NCBI GenBank assembly: GCA_022453515.1
Contig: JAJNNY010000016.1
Span: forward strand, 496,001 to 560,000
Origin: Astrocystis sublimbata
Taxonomy: Eukaryota; Ascomycota; Sordariomycetes; Xylariales; Xylariaceae
DNA length: 64,000 nt
Direction of reading: 5' to 3'
Shown here: positions 47,531-58,493 of the stretch, one piece after another
How the letters are laid out: each line of letters starts with the position of its first letter
How positions within the stretch are numbered: the stretch's first letter is position 1
Program-made: the position numbers and the translations under genes
The notes under the pieces: generated by a model
Database searches by the model: none
Told to the model about the DNA's origin: nothing
The model's input: only the letters and a program-made list of their open reading frames with translations

Positions 47531-48831
47531 CTACTTTGCCTTTGCCCTTTCTCGCTTGGCCAAGTCGCTTGTTCGAATGATCTTTGGAGTAGCTACTGGT
47601 GCCTTGTAAGGCTGCAAGCTGGGTAGAAGAACTCCAACCTGTTTCTGGTAAGCTTTGTACTCGGGGTATTTTCCCGCAGTAATGAGCTCAGTAAGCCAGG
47701 TGGATCCTAGAAACAGCATCACTAGGAACAAGGCACCCGCGCCGGCCCAGCTGTAAGGGACGTTGCCAGCGTAACAGCTCCATTGGTAAAGCACGAACCA
47801 AATAGTCTGCTCTGCTGTAAAGTTCGGGTGCCTGCAGTATGCCCAGAGACCTGACGTGATGAACCCCCGGTTGAGATCCTCCAGAGCATATCCTGATCCC
47901 CGTGGTACCTTGGCTGTCTTCTGGTACTCTTTTTTGGCGGTTTGGTAATCTGCCAAAGTGTCAGCATTTGCTCAACATCTTGGGTAGCTATAAGGCAATA
48001 GGGATAGAGAGAGGGGGGGAGAGAGACTAAATAGAAGAAGGGACACATCGTACCCCATTGCTGCTGGTCGCTGAACCACTCTGATATAACGAGAGCTAGC
48101 TGTGTGCCAGTGAAAAGCAAATCGGCTGTGCCGATGTTCGGTTCAATGGTTGAGGCTAGCAAGACGATGTATGTTGGCACGGCTAGGAGAAAGAGCAAAA
48201 CGCTCTGAATGAAGGAGATGAAGGTTGCATTGAATACAAAAAATATCGCCGGGTGACAGTAGGCTCGGATTATTTCCCTGGGTTACAGTTAGAGATGTTA
48301 CGACAAGTGAAGATGGGCCGGAAAGCACACAAACCATCGGTAGTCTTCGGAACCAACTTCATAACCGCCTTTACGCCAGTAGTTGAACGTTAAGCGAGCC
48401 TTCAAAGAATTAGTAACAAGCCGTATGACTAGGTATATGGCAAGTGGGCATAGTGCACATAGTGGACATACGCTCCAGACGACACTCCAAAACAAGATCA
48501 GGTCAACCCTTTGGCTTGGTAGATCATTGAGGTGCACCCAGGCAGCAAAGTGGGCATTGTATATCGTCGGCAGCAAGCTCCAGAGGCGGTCCACTTGTGA
48601 ATAATTACGATTGATCTCGGAAGAAGCCCAGAAAATACAGCCAAGCAAGAGCGAGAAGGCAAGGCCTGAGACGAGAGGATTGGTATCAGTGTAAAGGCTG
48701 AGCAGCGAACCGCCATCGTTCACGGTGCCGAGGACTTTCGAAGGCAGCTCGTAGAGCTGCGGAAGAAACGGCTCAACAACATTGGCGTACTCCGCGCAGT
48801 CCTCGAGGGACTTCAGAACTGGGAGAGCCAT
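47531..48831 (-). CDS. DUF1295 membrane protein (steroid-reductase-like)
   Basis: Four exons, 48831-48472, 48399-48335, 48277-48054 and 47949-47531, give 355 residues. Multi-pass protein with segments at LVSGLAFSLLLGCIFWASS, VDLILFWSVVWS, AIFFVFNATFISFIQSVLLFL, PTYIVLLAST and the C-terminal SWAGAGALFLVMLFLGSTWL. Family motifs: QVDRLWSLLPTIY, LTFNYWRKGGYEVGSEDYRW, and the NAD(P)H-binding-type C-terminal block GLWAYCRHPNFTAEQTIWF with YPEYKAYQKQVG, shared with steroid 5-alpha-reductase and ICMT-like enzymes. It is therefore probably an integral-membrane oxidoreductase or a relative; the substrate is unknown. Starts at 48831 because upstream in-frame residues lack family resemblance; an ATG at 48900 would add 23. 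Confidence 0.88.
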
Positions 48832-50006
48832 TCTGCGCTGGGTGTCTCGATGTTCATCCAAAGAGGCGTATCGCGACCACTGTAGCAATTCAGCTAGCAC
48901 CGGTACTTGTCTGTGGAAGACTGAAATCGTTTGAACAGCTCACGAAATAAGAGACGTCATGCATGTTGCCGTTGCGGAGCCTGGACGCCATGGATGATGG
49001 GACGAGAAATAAATACATGACGGATCCCCACCTACCTATTACACATACCCATACTAATTACTACTAGGCAGTTATCAACACTTCCAAGCAGCTATTATGA
49101 AGCTAATACAACCGTTCTTTATTTTTCTTTAGAGGAATTAAGGTAAATCAAGAGCCGTAGAATCTATCTAGCACTTAATCCGCCCATTGCATTTAGTTTT
49201 GCGTCCTTGTATTGCGCTTATGCTGATTCTAGGCTGTGTGTGGGGTCCATCATGTATTTCTCGTCCTCATGCCTGATACCCCATTGTACTACTTACTGTA
49301 CATATGTAAATACTAAGTAGGTGCCGTCCTACATAGGCCACCTTCAAGGGTATCTGCTCGACCTGCTGCCAAGAGCCCTGCATCTGCATGGCAATTGGCA
49401 GAATCGCCGGGCCACTCTTTACCTACTGCACCGGTCTCGCTCGTGGATTAGCACAGGGATTCGCGGTTGCACTGGATCTGCTGAAGATTAAGTTCTCAGC
49501 CAGGCGCGTTTTTCATGCACTACACATCGGCATACAGCAACCAGGCAGATAAACCTACATACCCAACCGAGCCAAGGTAGTGATGCGGCATGCTACCTAA
49601 AGTAGGTACTCATCTCGCGCTCGATGGGCTGCACCGGTGACTTCACGGTACACATGGCCTACCATGCCACTCTCATGCCAAGTGGCGCTGCTCAATGCTG
49701 ACCATCGAAGTTCTCTAGGCCTCCGTTGCAAATGCACAACTCGAGAGATACAGGAACATTTCCATGGCCGCTTTTTCTTAGTGCTATCTGAAAGCGACTA
49801 ACCTACAAGGCTTTGTACGTGGCGGACTGTTGCCTGCCTCGCCTGCGTAGCTCTCCTCCACCATCATTCCCAGTCGAGCCAGTGTGAGCCGCCTGGAGGA
49901 GCTGATGCCATCCCTGCTTCATCCTCCATGTCGGATTCAGATTCAGAGAGCTCGGCTGGTCGCATCCGTGAGCGTTCCAAGCGCGCTGTCGCGCTTCTAT
50001 TCTAGG
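48832..50006. promoter_or_regulatory. Upstream region between divergent DUF1295 and TOP3 genes
   Basis: 1.17 kb between divergent start codons, presumably holding both promoters. No domain-bearing frame. One AT-rich segment (49100-49150) and scattered TACCTA units (49030, 49600). Confidence 0.5.
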
Positions 50007-52284
50007 ATGAAAGTACTCTGCGTGGCCGAGAAGCCGTCTATCGCGAAGGCTGTTGCTGGTCATCTCTCTGGTGGTGCGGTAGAGATTGTTCGTACTCTGC
50101 CCTCGAGTCGGAAGGAGACATATGCTCATGTTACTTAGCTTGCTACACCCGAGAAATATATCAAGAACTATGTCTTTGAATATGACTTTGGCCGTCCTTG
50201 GGGCAGGTGCCAAGTCACAATGACTTCGGTGGTCGGTCACCTCACAACAGTCGAGTTTCCCCCGGAATATAAGAATTGGGCACACCCTCCGCCGGACCGC
50301 TTGTTCGATGCTCCTGTGAATGTTGTCGTCCCATCGGTAGGTATATCATGGGCACCACACACCTTTGCGTTGGACCACAAGCTCACCGTGCTTGTTGCTA
50401 GGATAAGAAAAAGGTTGCAGACAACATTGCCAAGCAGGCACGCTATTCCAATGCTTTGTGCATTTGGACAGATTGCGATCGCGAGGGCGAACATATCGGA
50501 CACGAAATATGCGAGGCGGCGCGGAAGGGGAACCAAGCTCTAGATATCAAGAGAGCCAAGTTCAGTAACATCGAAAGAGCGTGGGTCAACTCGAGCATTC
50601 TTTCAGGCCCGTGTCTTTGCTGATGTGTGATAGGCACATCATTAACGCTTCGAAGAATCTCGTCAATCTGGACCATAAACAAGTCAACGCAGTCATATCC
50701 CGCATCGAACTGGATCTCAGGATAGGTTATGCATTTACACGCTTCCTCACTAATAATCTCAGAACACTTGGTGGTCCCTTGCAAGAATTGACGTTAAGCT
50801 ATGGTAGGTCCAAGCATCGAGTTGCGTAGACGTCGTCGCTCATCCATTTGGCAGGATCATGCCAGTTTCCAACATTGGGATTCGTCGTCGACCGTTATTT
50901 CCGAGTCAGGAACTTCAAACCTGAATCTTTCTGGACCATCAAAGTCATGCACAAACGCGATGGTATAAACGTCAGCTTTAGCTGGGCCCGTCACCGACTC
51001 TTCGACCGGGCATCAGTGATTATACTCTACGAAAGATGCCTGATGGCCAAGAAAGCTAAAGTTACCAAAGTCCAAGAAAAGCCGACGAAGAAATGGAAGC
51101 CTCTACCGCTAACGACGGTCGAACTGCAAAAGATGGCCACCAGGTTCCTACGAATGACTGGTTCACAAGCGATGGAGACTGCCGAGCACCTTTATAATAA
51201 AGGCTTCATTAGTTATCCGAGGACGGAGACTGATCGGTTTGACTCTGGCATGAATCTCCGCGCGCTGGTTCAGAAGCAGACCCAATCGCAGGCCTGGGGA
51301 GGCTTTGCCCAAAATCTAGTGGATGGCGGCTTCCAACAACCGCGACAAGGGCGAAACGACGACAAAGCACACCCTCCCATTCATCCCATCACTTTCGCGG
51401 CGCCCACTGTGCTTAACGATCAAGAAAAGAAGGTATACGAATTCGTAGTCCGGCGCTTTCTAGCGTGCTGCTCAGAAGACGCCAAGGGTGTCGCCACCGA
51501 TGTCGATATTATATATGGCGAAGAATCTTTCCGTGCCCACGGGGTCGTGGTTTTAGAACAAAACTACCTTGAAGTTTACGTCTACGAGAAATGGACAGGC
51601 AGTGTCCAGCTCCCCAAATTCACAGCTGGGGAGATATTTGAACCCACCGAGGCAATGATGACAGACGGGGAGACTAGTCCCCCCAACTACCTTACCGAAG
51701 CTGACCTGATAGCCCTCATGGATGCGAATGGCATTGGAACCGATGCCACTATGGCCGAGCATATACAGAAAATCCAGCAGAGGGACTACGTTCGAACTGT
51801 GCCTAGAACGGCCCGAGCAGATGAGGATGGTGACGGTCTCGATGGTGATCTGCCAGCGAGAGGGGGGCGTGGCGGCCGTGCTACTCGTGGAGGCCGGGGT
51901 CGAGGTGGTCGAGGTGGTCGTGGTGGTAGAGGAGGCGCCAGTGCAGCCAATGGCCGCGGGATCATGGAGTTCATTCCAACCCAGCTGGGCATGGCCCTTA
52001 TCGAGGGCTTCGACAGGATGAATTTTGACACAAGTCTGGGTAAACCGTTTCTACGCAAAGAGATGGAAGCTAAGATGAAGGCTATCTGCGAAGGGCGCAC
52101 AACGAAAGACACTGTGCTAGAGGAAAGTATTCACCAGTACCGGCGGGTGCTCATGCAGTCGCAGCAAAAGCTCAGCATTCTCAAAGCGGTTGGAATCCCT
52201 TCTTTATTCTGAAACGGCCAGCAGAGAAACACTAACTATTTGACTATTTGACAGGCCTGTCGAGAGTATCTTTTTAGGGCGTAG
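50007..52284 (+). CDS. top3: DNA topoisomerase III (type IA)
   Basis: Type IA topoisomerase that works with a RecQ helicase and Rmi1 to dissolve recombination intermediates. Six exons, 50007-50087, 50139-50336, 50402-50580, 50634-50803, 50855-52188 and 52255-52284, give 663 residues. TOPRIM features: VAEKPSIAKAV (residues 7-17) and DCDREGEH (D117, D119, E121). Active-site tyrosine Y330 lies in GFISYPRTETDRFD; conserved DANGIGTDATMAEHI follows at about 499-513. An RGG-rich insertion (about 545-570) precedes FIPTQLGMALIEGFDRM. The last exon (52255-52284) adds ACREYLFRA; reading through the final intron would instead give a shorter, non-conserved end (VGIPSLF). The intron 1 donor is uncertain: GTTCGT after ATT keeps VEI, while GTAGAG nine bases earlier also keeps frame. 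It is divergent from the DUF1295 gene. Confidence 0.93.
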
Positions 52285-55200
52285 AGCCCGCCCGCAAATG
52301 TTCAACACGACTCAAACGGTTACCCGGATGCCTTATCTAGCACGTCGTGCGGGCGATGGGAAGCCATTGAGCTAATGCCACGGAGCTCCTCGGCGTTGCG
52401 CCACAAGCCTCTGCTTACCCCGAGTATGAGCTAGGCTACTAAGTACCTACCTGCCAACTGATATAAAATGGTTTTGCGAAACAAGCCGCTTATATCTTTG
52501 GGGTTCGCACAACTAAACAAAGGCAACGCCAGTAACGAAGAGGGACCCCAAAGGGGAAACAAGAAGACGACGCTGTTTTAGCTGGATGAATGCGTGGCGA
52601 GCGTGGTTATGGCATTCGTCTCTAGCCAGCTTGACACAATGCGCATCCGCTTACGATTCAAGTGGGAGTCATGCGCCCTGTCTCCACAGCACTCGCAAAC
52701 ATCCTATCGGGAAATGCGCGCTATTTAACCACAGCAGCAGCAACAGCAGCAACAGCAACAACAACGTGGGGAAATGACCCTGGCTTATGGGGTGCCGTCG
52801 CGGTGCTCAAACCATGGGTAGCGGGGTACGGAGTCCGACTAAGTAGGTACATATAGGTAGGCATCGTTCAATGCAGACACATCGTCGTCAAGCGTGTCAT
52901 AGGCGATCGATCCTTGTCTTGTGCAACCACATCAAATAAATCACGCGACAAGCCATGCGTCTTGGCATCTAGTTGCTACCTAGCACCCTAGGTACTACCC
53001 TCGCTCGCCTCGCTACTTGTTTTCAAGATCCGATTCATGGGATTAAATGTTATACATGTCTCATGAGAGCGAGTTAGTAGCGATTGGCCCTTCGAAGGTG
53101 GATTTGCCGAATCGTCAGTACTGCCCCTGAAATGGGCAACAACAGACGAGCATTCGTTCTCTTGTTATGTTAGGCACTGGCATATAGGCTCAAAAGGCAT
53201 TTGAGCTCAAATCGTACATTTAGCTGGCGCCGGGAACGCATGCACCAGACCAATCACGAAGTCTCTCGCCCAATGTGTGGTTTCCACCCGCAGTGCATCT
53301 CAAGCCCGCCATACGATGGAGGAGACCGAGGCACATGTCGGTACCTTTCATATCGTTGGTAGACGAGGATGGCGGCACTGGCGCATTAATACAAGGAAAA
53401 CGAGTTCTTAACGAGTAAGTCACCGATGCAATACAACTACCACTACAATCAAGAATAGCAAGCTATTACAACGGCCGAGTAGTCGCATATGCGCCGCTTC
53501 TTGATTCGTATCGCTCATTATCAGTCGCACTCTGAAAGCTCAGGTTCGTGCCACACCATCGTTCGTTGTCGGGTGTTCCATCCCGTGAGCTCTCCGCTCC
53601 TCTGTTCTTACAAAGGACGTTCTCTAGCGAAGCATTCTAGATCTGCCCCCACGGGCTGCCCAGACTGTCGGCGTTGGAGGGGATGCGGACTTGGCAGATA
53701 AATACAAGCGGCCGGCCACCTACGTCAGTGTCGATCAACCCATCCTCATGAGATGATGAGCGATACTACAAGCGCCATCTCGAACCCCATACATATATGT
53801 ACATGGTTGCTTCTCTCATCTGCGTGTTTCGTTCCAAGCTACAAACAAGGCTGTCAATTGCCATGCCACCTACCTCTCGTCTTCCGCTGCGTATTTCTTA
53901 TCAATCATAGGCCTGCCGAGATTTGACCACATGATTAAGGATTACAGTGTAGTAACACGTCCAGTGCTGGTAACACTTATCGGCGGCTCTGCGTAAGACC
54001 CCCCCCCTCCACGATGATAAGGGCATGCAACCTTTCTAGCCATCGATATCTGATAGGACGAATCTAGCCCTCTAGGTAGCACTCAACGTGCATAGTACCA
54101 GCCAGCATGCCAGGTCGGCAGAAACAACAAGACTTCGGTCATTCACGAGAGGGGTCGGCGGAAGCCCAAGCACGCGGGCCAGTTTTACATCCAGTAAGCC
54201 GAGAAGCAGTTACTAGGGATGCTTAGTACCTACTTGACGGTCGTATGAGAGATTACTTGCCTATTATTAGCACGTTCCTTTGTACATATACATTCAGAGC
54301 CAGCCATAGGGCACAAAACACAATGATTAGGTAAGCCGGTCACGTCGGCCATATGACCGTAATGTTATGGGATATATATAGGTACTTGCAGTACTGATGA
54401 CAACAGAGAGCTGACTCTTCAGCAAAACATGTCTGAGTCAACGGTTTCTGTCCCAGCTACCTGCTCCCTAGGTAATGTACTAGTAGCTGGCTAATCAGCC
54501 ATTGTCTCCCCGCCACTCCCGAGATCTTTCAGGGGAACACATGATCTGTTTCTGCCATGCCAGTGGCAGTCGACGAGACTAACGACTACTACATACGGAA
54601 GCCAGAGAGAGACGTGGAGGTACTAAGGCACGGGCTTAGGTGCAGTGGTATGGGCATTGGGGACACGCCCCGGCCCCGCTAGTGAAACCCCGACTGTGCC
54701 GGACTGTCAATGCAGCCATAAAGCCTGGAGCAGCCAATTATGTGGCGCGGTGGCCCAGCGTGATACCTCAGGCGAGCCCAGGCACACACACGCCGGCCAT
54801 CCAGACAAAGAGCGAGCCAGGCACACGCCCCCTTGCAAAAGAGCAGGGAGGCAGGTGGTGATGTAATGCCATGTACAGCGTGTGCCGGACGCTAGCCTTG
54901 GTAGGCCGAAAGATACATGCCAGTACCGCAAGTACTGCCGCAATCGCAATCGCTGTGGGTACCTGCAACCTTCAATGCCTTTGGGGGCTCGGGGGCCTTT
55001 CGAACCACTGAGCAGGCCCAACGAGGCACACGCCCTGCTCCTGCCCACCCCAGGCACCCCCAGGCGTGCCAGGTACCCCTAGGGGCCTACCTAAGGTGCC
55101 TAGGTAGGTATCTACTACCTACCTAGGTAAGGTTGGTTGGTAGCAGCAGGTGCCTCCCAGGCCCATCACCAGGCACGAGGTAGGTAAATTGACCGTCGCC

Positions 55201-55430
55201 GCTCACTCCCTTGTCCGATCCCTTTCCCTTTCCATCAACAACAACAACAAGTCCAACAGCAACAACCCAACACAGTCGAACACAAGAGCCATTTGTGACA
55301 GTCCAGATAATCGCGTCAGCGTTGCCAGCCAGCCAGCCTTTTGATCTTGAGTCGTCGCATTTTTAGCCGAGACCCAAAGATTCGCCGATCACCGCCATCT
55401 GTTGATTAGCGCCTACTTCGGATCTGTACT
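52285..55430. other. Gene-poor stretch
   Basis: 3.1 kb with no supported gene. Contains a CAG/CAACAG microsatellite-like run (52728-52760), an 8-C run near 54000, the block CCTAGGTAGGTATCTACTACC near 55098, and an A/C/T-rich tract at 55220-55280 likely within the STB3-like 5' leader. Minus and plus frames at 54640-55130 overlap each other and have no domain. Confidence 0.55.
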
Positions 55431-55579
55431 GTGAGTAAGAACGCAATTAGTGACTCGATATCCGCCGTCACCTGCCCTTCGCGACTCGCCATCCCATCTG
55501 CACTTCGCGCACTCCCGACCGCGCGCCCTCCCTGCCTGCCTGGTACATATTGCTGACCCCGTGTCGCTTGACCTCGCAG
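55431..55579 (+). other. Probable 5'-UTR intron of the Stb3-like gene
   Basis: GTGAGTAAGA at 55431 is a near-ideal donor, and CCTCGCAG ending at 55579 a good acceptor, 28 bases before the start codon. Leader introns are common in fungi; no transcript evidence is available here. Confidence 0.45.
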
Positions 55580-55607
55580 ACACTTCCCGAAGTCTCGAAT
55601 CTTCACA

Positions 55608-56708
55608 ATGGCAACCATGGCATCTGCTGCATCTGCTGCTGCTGCTGCTGCGCGCGATATCCCCGTGGCCCTCCAGGCCCGCCGAGACACCTTAGCTGGT
55701 GTAGCGGCCGCCAGGAACGGCCCTGCGACTGGCACTCACCCTCTTCCGACTCCCCCCAACTCCATCTCTCCGGTGCAAAATGGCCTCAAGGCTCAGATGC
55801 AGAGGACCAGGCTCAGCTCCGTCGAGTCGGACCTCGATCTCCACAACGACTCCGACTCGAGCCCGCCTGCCTCGTCATCTTACGAGGCTCATGGGGACAT
55901 CACTCCCACGCTGCTGGCCAAATTCCACCTTCCGGAGATCCTGCTGAACCAGGGGCCTCTGGCCATCCGTCACATCACGGGCTACCTGACAACGTCAGTG
56001 CCCGGTTTCGCTGGCATCGCGCCACACAAAGCGCGCAGGCTAGTCGTTTCTGCGTTGCAACGCGGACAAGGACAAGGGGCGGAAGGTGGCGGCCTCAAAG
56101 GAGAGGTCGAGTTTGAGAAGGTTGGTTGGGGCCGGTGGGACGCGAAGCGAAGGGGCCAAACTGCACGCTCGGCTTCCGCCCGCTCGCTTTCCCGTGAACG
56201 CCGTCCCGGCCCCTACCCAACCAACATTCCCATCAACAAAAACACGTCTTGGAACGCAGGTCGGCCTCGACTCAGTGTGCGTTCCGCTAGCCACGGCAAC
56301 TCGGCCTCATTCTCACACGATGACCGAGACGCGAATATGCTGGAGCACGAGGCGGATAACATGTCACTCGACTCCCTCGATAGACCCGGCTCGGCTTCCT
56401 GTTCCGAGGCCCCTGACGCTGCCGACGTCGACATGGACGACAACTCGGAAGATGAAACCGATGATGAGGATTGGGGGGCCGTAGGAGCCGCTGCTCTGCG
56501 AGCTGGTTCCTACTCTACCCCAGCTGAGGCCCGTCGTGGCGCTGTCTTCCCATCCTATAATACTGGAGGCTGTCGATCCTTCCCCACAAACACTCGCATG
56601 CTTCGAGAACCAAGACTCGACAACATCGACATGGATGCGCTCGCCGCCTCCTCCGATGCTCAAGAGCGCGAGGCAATCCAAGCACTTCTTCAACTCAGAT
56701 CTGTATAA
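55608..56708 (+). CDS. Stb3-like Sin3-binding regulator
   Basis: Single exon of 366 residues. The N-terminus is Ala-rich (a GCT/GCA microsatellite coding poly-Ala at 55622-55652). The conserved region (about 97-185) begins ITPTLLAKFHLPEILLNQGP, then LAIRHITGYLTTSVPGFAG, KARRLVVSALQRG and EFEKVGWGRWDAKRRG; this is the Stb3 domain of the yeast Sin3-binding, ribosomal RNA processing element-binding repressor. The remainder is disordered, Ser/Arg-rich, then acidic (DMDDNSEDETDDEDWGAVGA) and ends with a short helix (EREAIQALLQLRS). In yeast Stb3 links TORC1/Sch9 to ribosome-biogenesis genes; the same job in this fungus is inference. An ATG three codons downstream is an alternative start. Confidence 0.88.
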   Translation: MATMASAASAAAAAARDIPVALQARRDTLAGVAAARNGPATGTHPLPTPPNSISPVQNGLKAQMQRTRLSSVESDLDLHNDSDSSPPASSSYEAHGDITPTLLAKFHLPEILLNQGPLAIRHITGYLTTSVPGFAGIAPHKARRLVVSALQRGQGQGAEGGGLKGEVEFEKVGWGRWDAKRRGQTARSASARSLSRERRPGPYPTNIPINKNTSWNAGRPRLSVRSASHGNSASFSHDDRDANMLEHEADNMSLDSLDRPGSASCSEAPDAADVDMDDNSEDETDDEDWGAVGAAALRAGSYSTPAEARRGAVFPSYNTGGCRSFPTNTRMLREPRLDNIDMDALAASSDAQEREAIQALLQLRSV

Positions 56709-58493
56709 TGTAACATGCATGGGTGGCGTTCGGGCAACAGCCGGTTTAAAACAAATTTGCATGGCGGAAGGCTGGCCGGTTTGGGTTTTGGGCTCCTGCC
56801 ATTTGATCGGCGCGGCGTTATTCCTGCTTTACTACTACCATTCAACACTGCGATGCTTCATACCACGTCCTCGACATTTTGAGGGAACAGAATTCCTCGC
56901 GGCGTTTCTATGGAAATGCGAAGACGCAATCCAACTTTCTAATTCCCAAGCATCATCTTTTTCAGCATATTCCTGACCCCAAAACGGGGCATAGGTTCCA
57001 GAGCCGGGATCGATTTGGAGTTATATATCTTTTTAATCTTCTATATTCTACGAGTTTACGAAGTTCAGCAGCTGGTGTTACTGCGATTTACTTGGTCGCG
57101 GCTACAATACGATCGCCCTTGAGCCTGTGGTCTCTCCCGTGCGCTCGGCCTTCGAAAGTTTCATCGGCGGTCCCCTTTTTCACGACACTAACTATACCCT
57201 TACCACCTATGTATACCCCCAATCACGATTTTTTTTCTCCCCTGCATTTTTATGAGCATCTCCGCTTCAACATTCGAGGGCTTGTCCGTATCCATTTTGG
57301 TGGAGAACTTGGGCATCTACAACAAGGATGCAACTTCGGGGCACCCATGCGCCATTGTACCACTTTAATTGTTAAGAACACTTGGGGAGGAGGGACAAAA
57401 CAAATCAGATCAGGAATGATGACGTAGGAGTCATTGGTTGGTGTCACCTGGATATCTTATAGAGTGGCCTATCAGATGATGGCGGTGGTAATCAACTGGC
57501 AAATTGCTAGACCTCAGTGCAATAGACTGGCCTGCCACCACCTTCGCTTCTCCCTTGTTACTCTAGCACTTGAGCTTCACATATGCTCACTGCGGAGACA
57601 TTGGAATATTCCTATATTGAGGACCATATGGCTGTGGCTTTACCGTTTGGTACCTACCTAGGTATGTATGCTACTAAGCCTAGAATTGAAAACAATTGCT
57701 ACTAATGCACGTGTCCTCATACCTATGGCTCTTATTCGAACATGCACGTGAAATACCTACTTGCGTCTCCATCCGTGTTCAAACCGTGAGCACAATACAC
57801 ACAGCAAGCACACTACCTAGGCTTCGTGACCTTGTTGGGTCTTGAAAGCTGCATCTGCAAAGTTAAATCAACTTATTACAGCAGTGGCTGGCTAATTCAA
57901 TTATCCACCAGACAGACGAATGCAAGGCCAATCTGGACCGAGATTATTCCTCAGGCATCCAAGCACCACTCGTTGAATAGAGAAGCCCTGGAGTCTGGTC
58001 AGATAGACCACCACATGGCTCACATATAACAGCTCTTTCTGTGCTTATTCCCAAGGTCAATCAAATGGGCTCGACTCTGCTTGGGCCGGAAGGAGACAGC
58101 CTGAAGTCGAGAGTACTTTGCGCTGCTGGTGCAGCTGAATCCCTGTTCGCCACAACCAGAAGCCGATGTCTGCATGAGAGTTTCGACCTGCGCCAGAAAA
58201 GTCCTCCGACTGTGGAAGCATGGGACCCATGAGTTTATTTATCAGTGTTGCCCGCTCCTATATCGGTTGTAAATGCTTTTGCCCTCTAACATCATCAACT
58301 CAAAAGTCGCGCCATATATCTACATAGAGCCAACAGACCCCTCGTCCTTCGACAACGCGCCAGTCCTAAACTATAACAACTTTTCGATGAGAACAAGAAC
58401 AACAACCTGCTCGTTTGGAAGTATACTTGCAAGCCGCCTCAGCTACAGAGTAATGAAAACCACAGCCATCTGCTCAACGCCCGTTCCCTAGCA
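56709..58493. other. Intergenic stretch, no gene supported
   Basis: Downstream of the Stb3-like gene and upstream of the orphan frame at 58494. Frames at 56536-57427 have no domain and probably lie in the 3' flank. GGTACCTACCTAGGTATG at about 57649-57666 belongs to the dispersed palindromes. Confidence 0.6.

Noticed and set aside
54640..55130. Cluster of Pro/Ala-rich frames on both strands
   Set aside because: Produced by GC-rich low-complexity sequence; no frame is favoured and none has a domain.
56536..57427. Frames of 146 and 182 codons after the Stb3-like gene
   Set aside because: They overlap the Stb3-like 3' end or flank, differ in frame from each other and show no conserved pattern.
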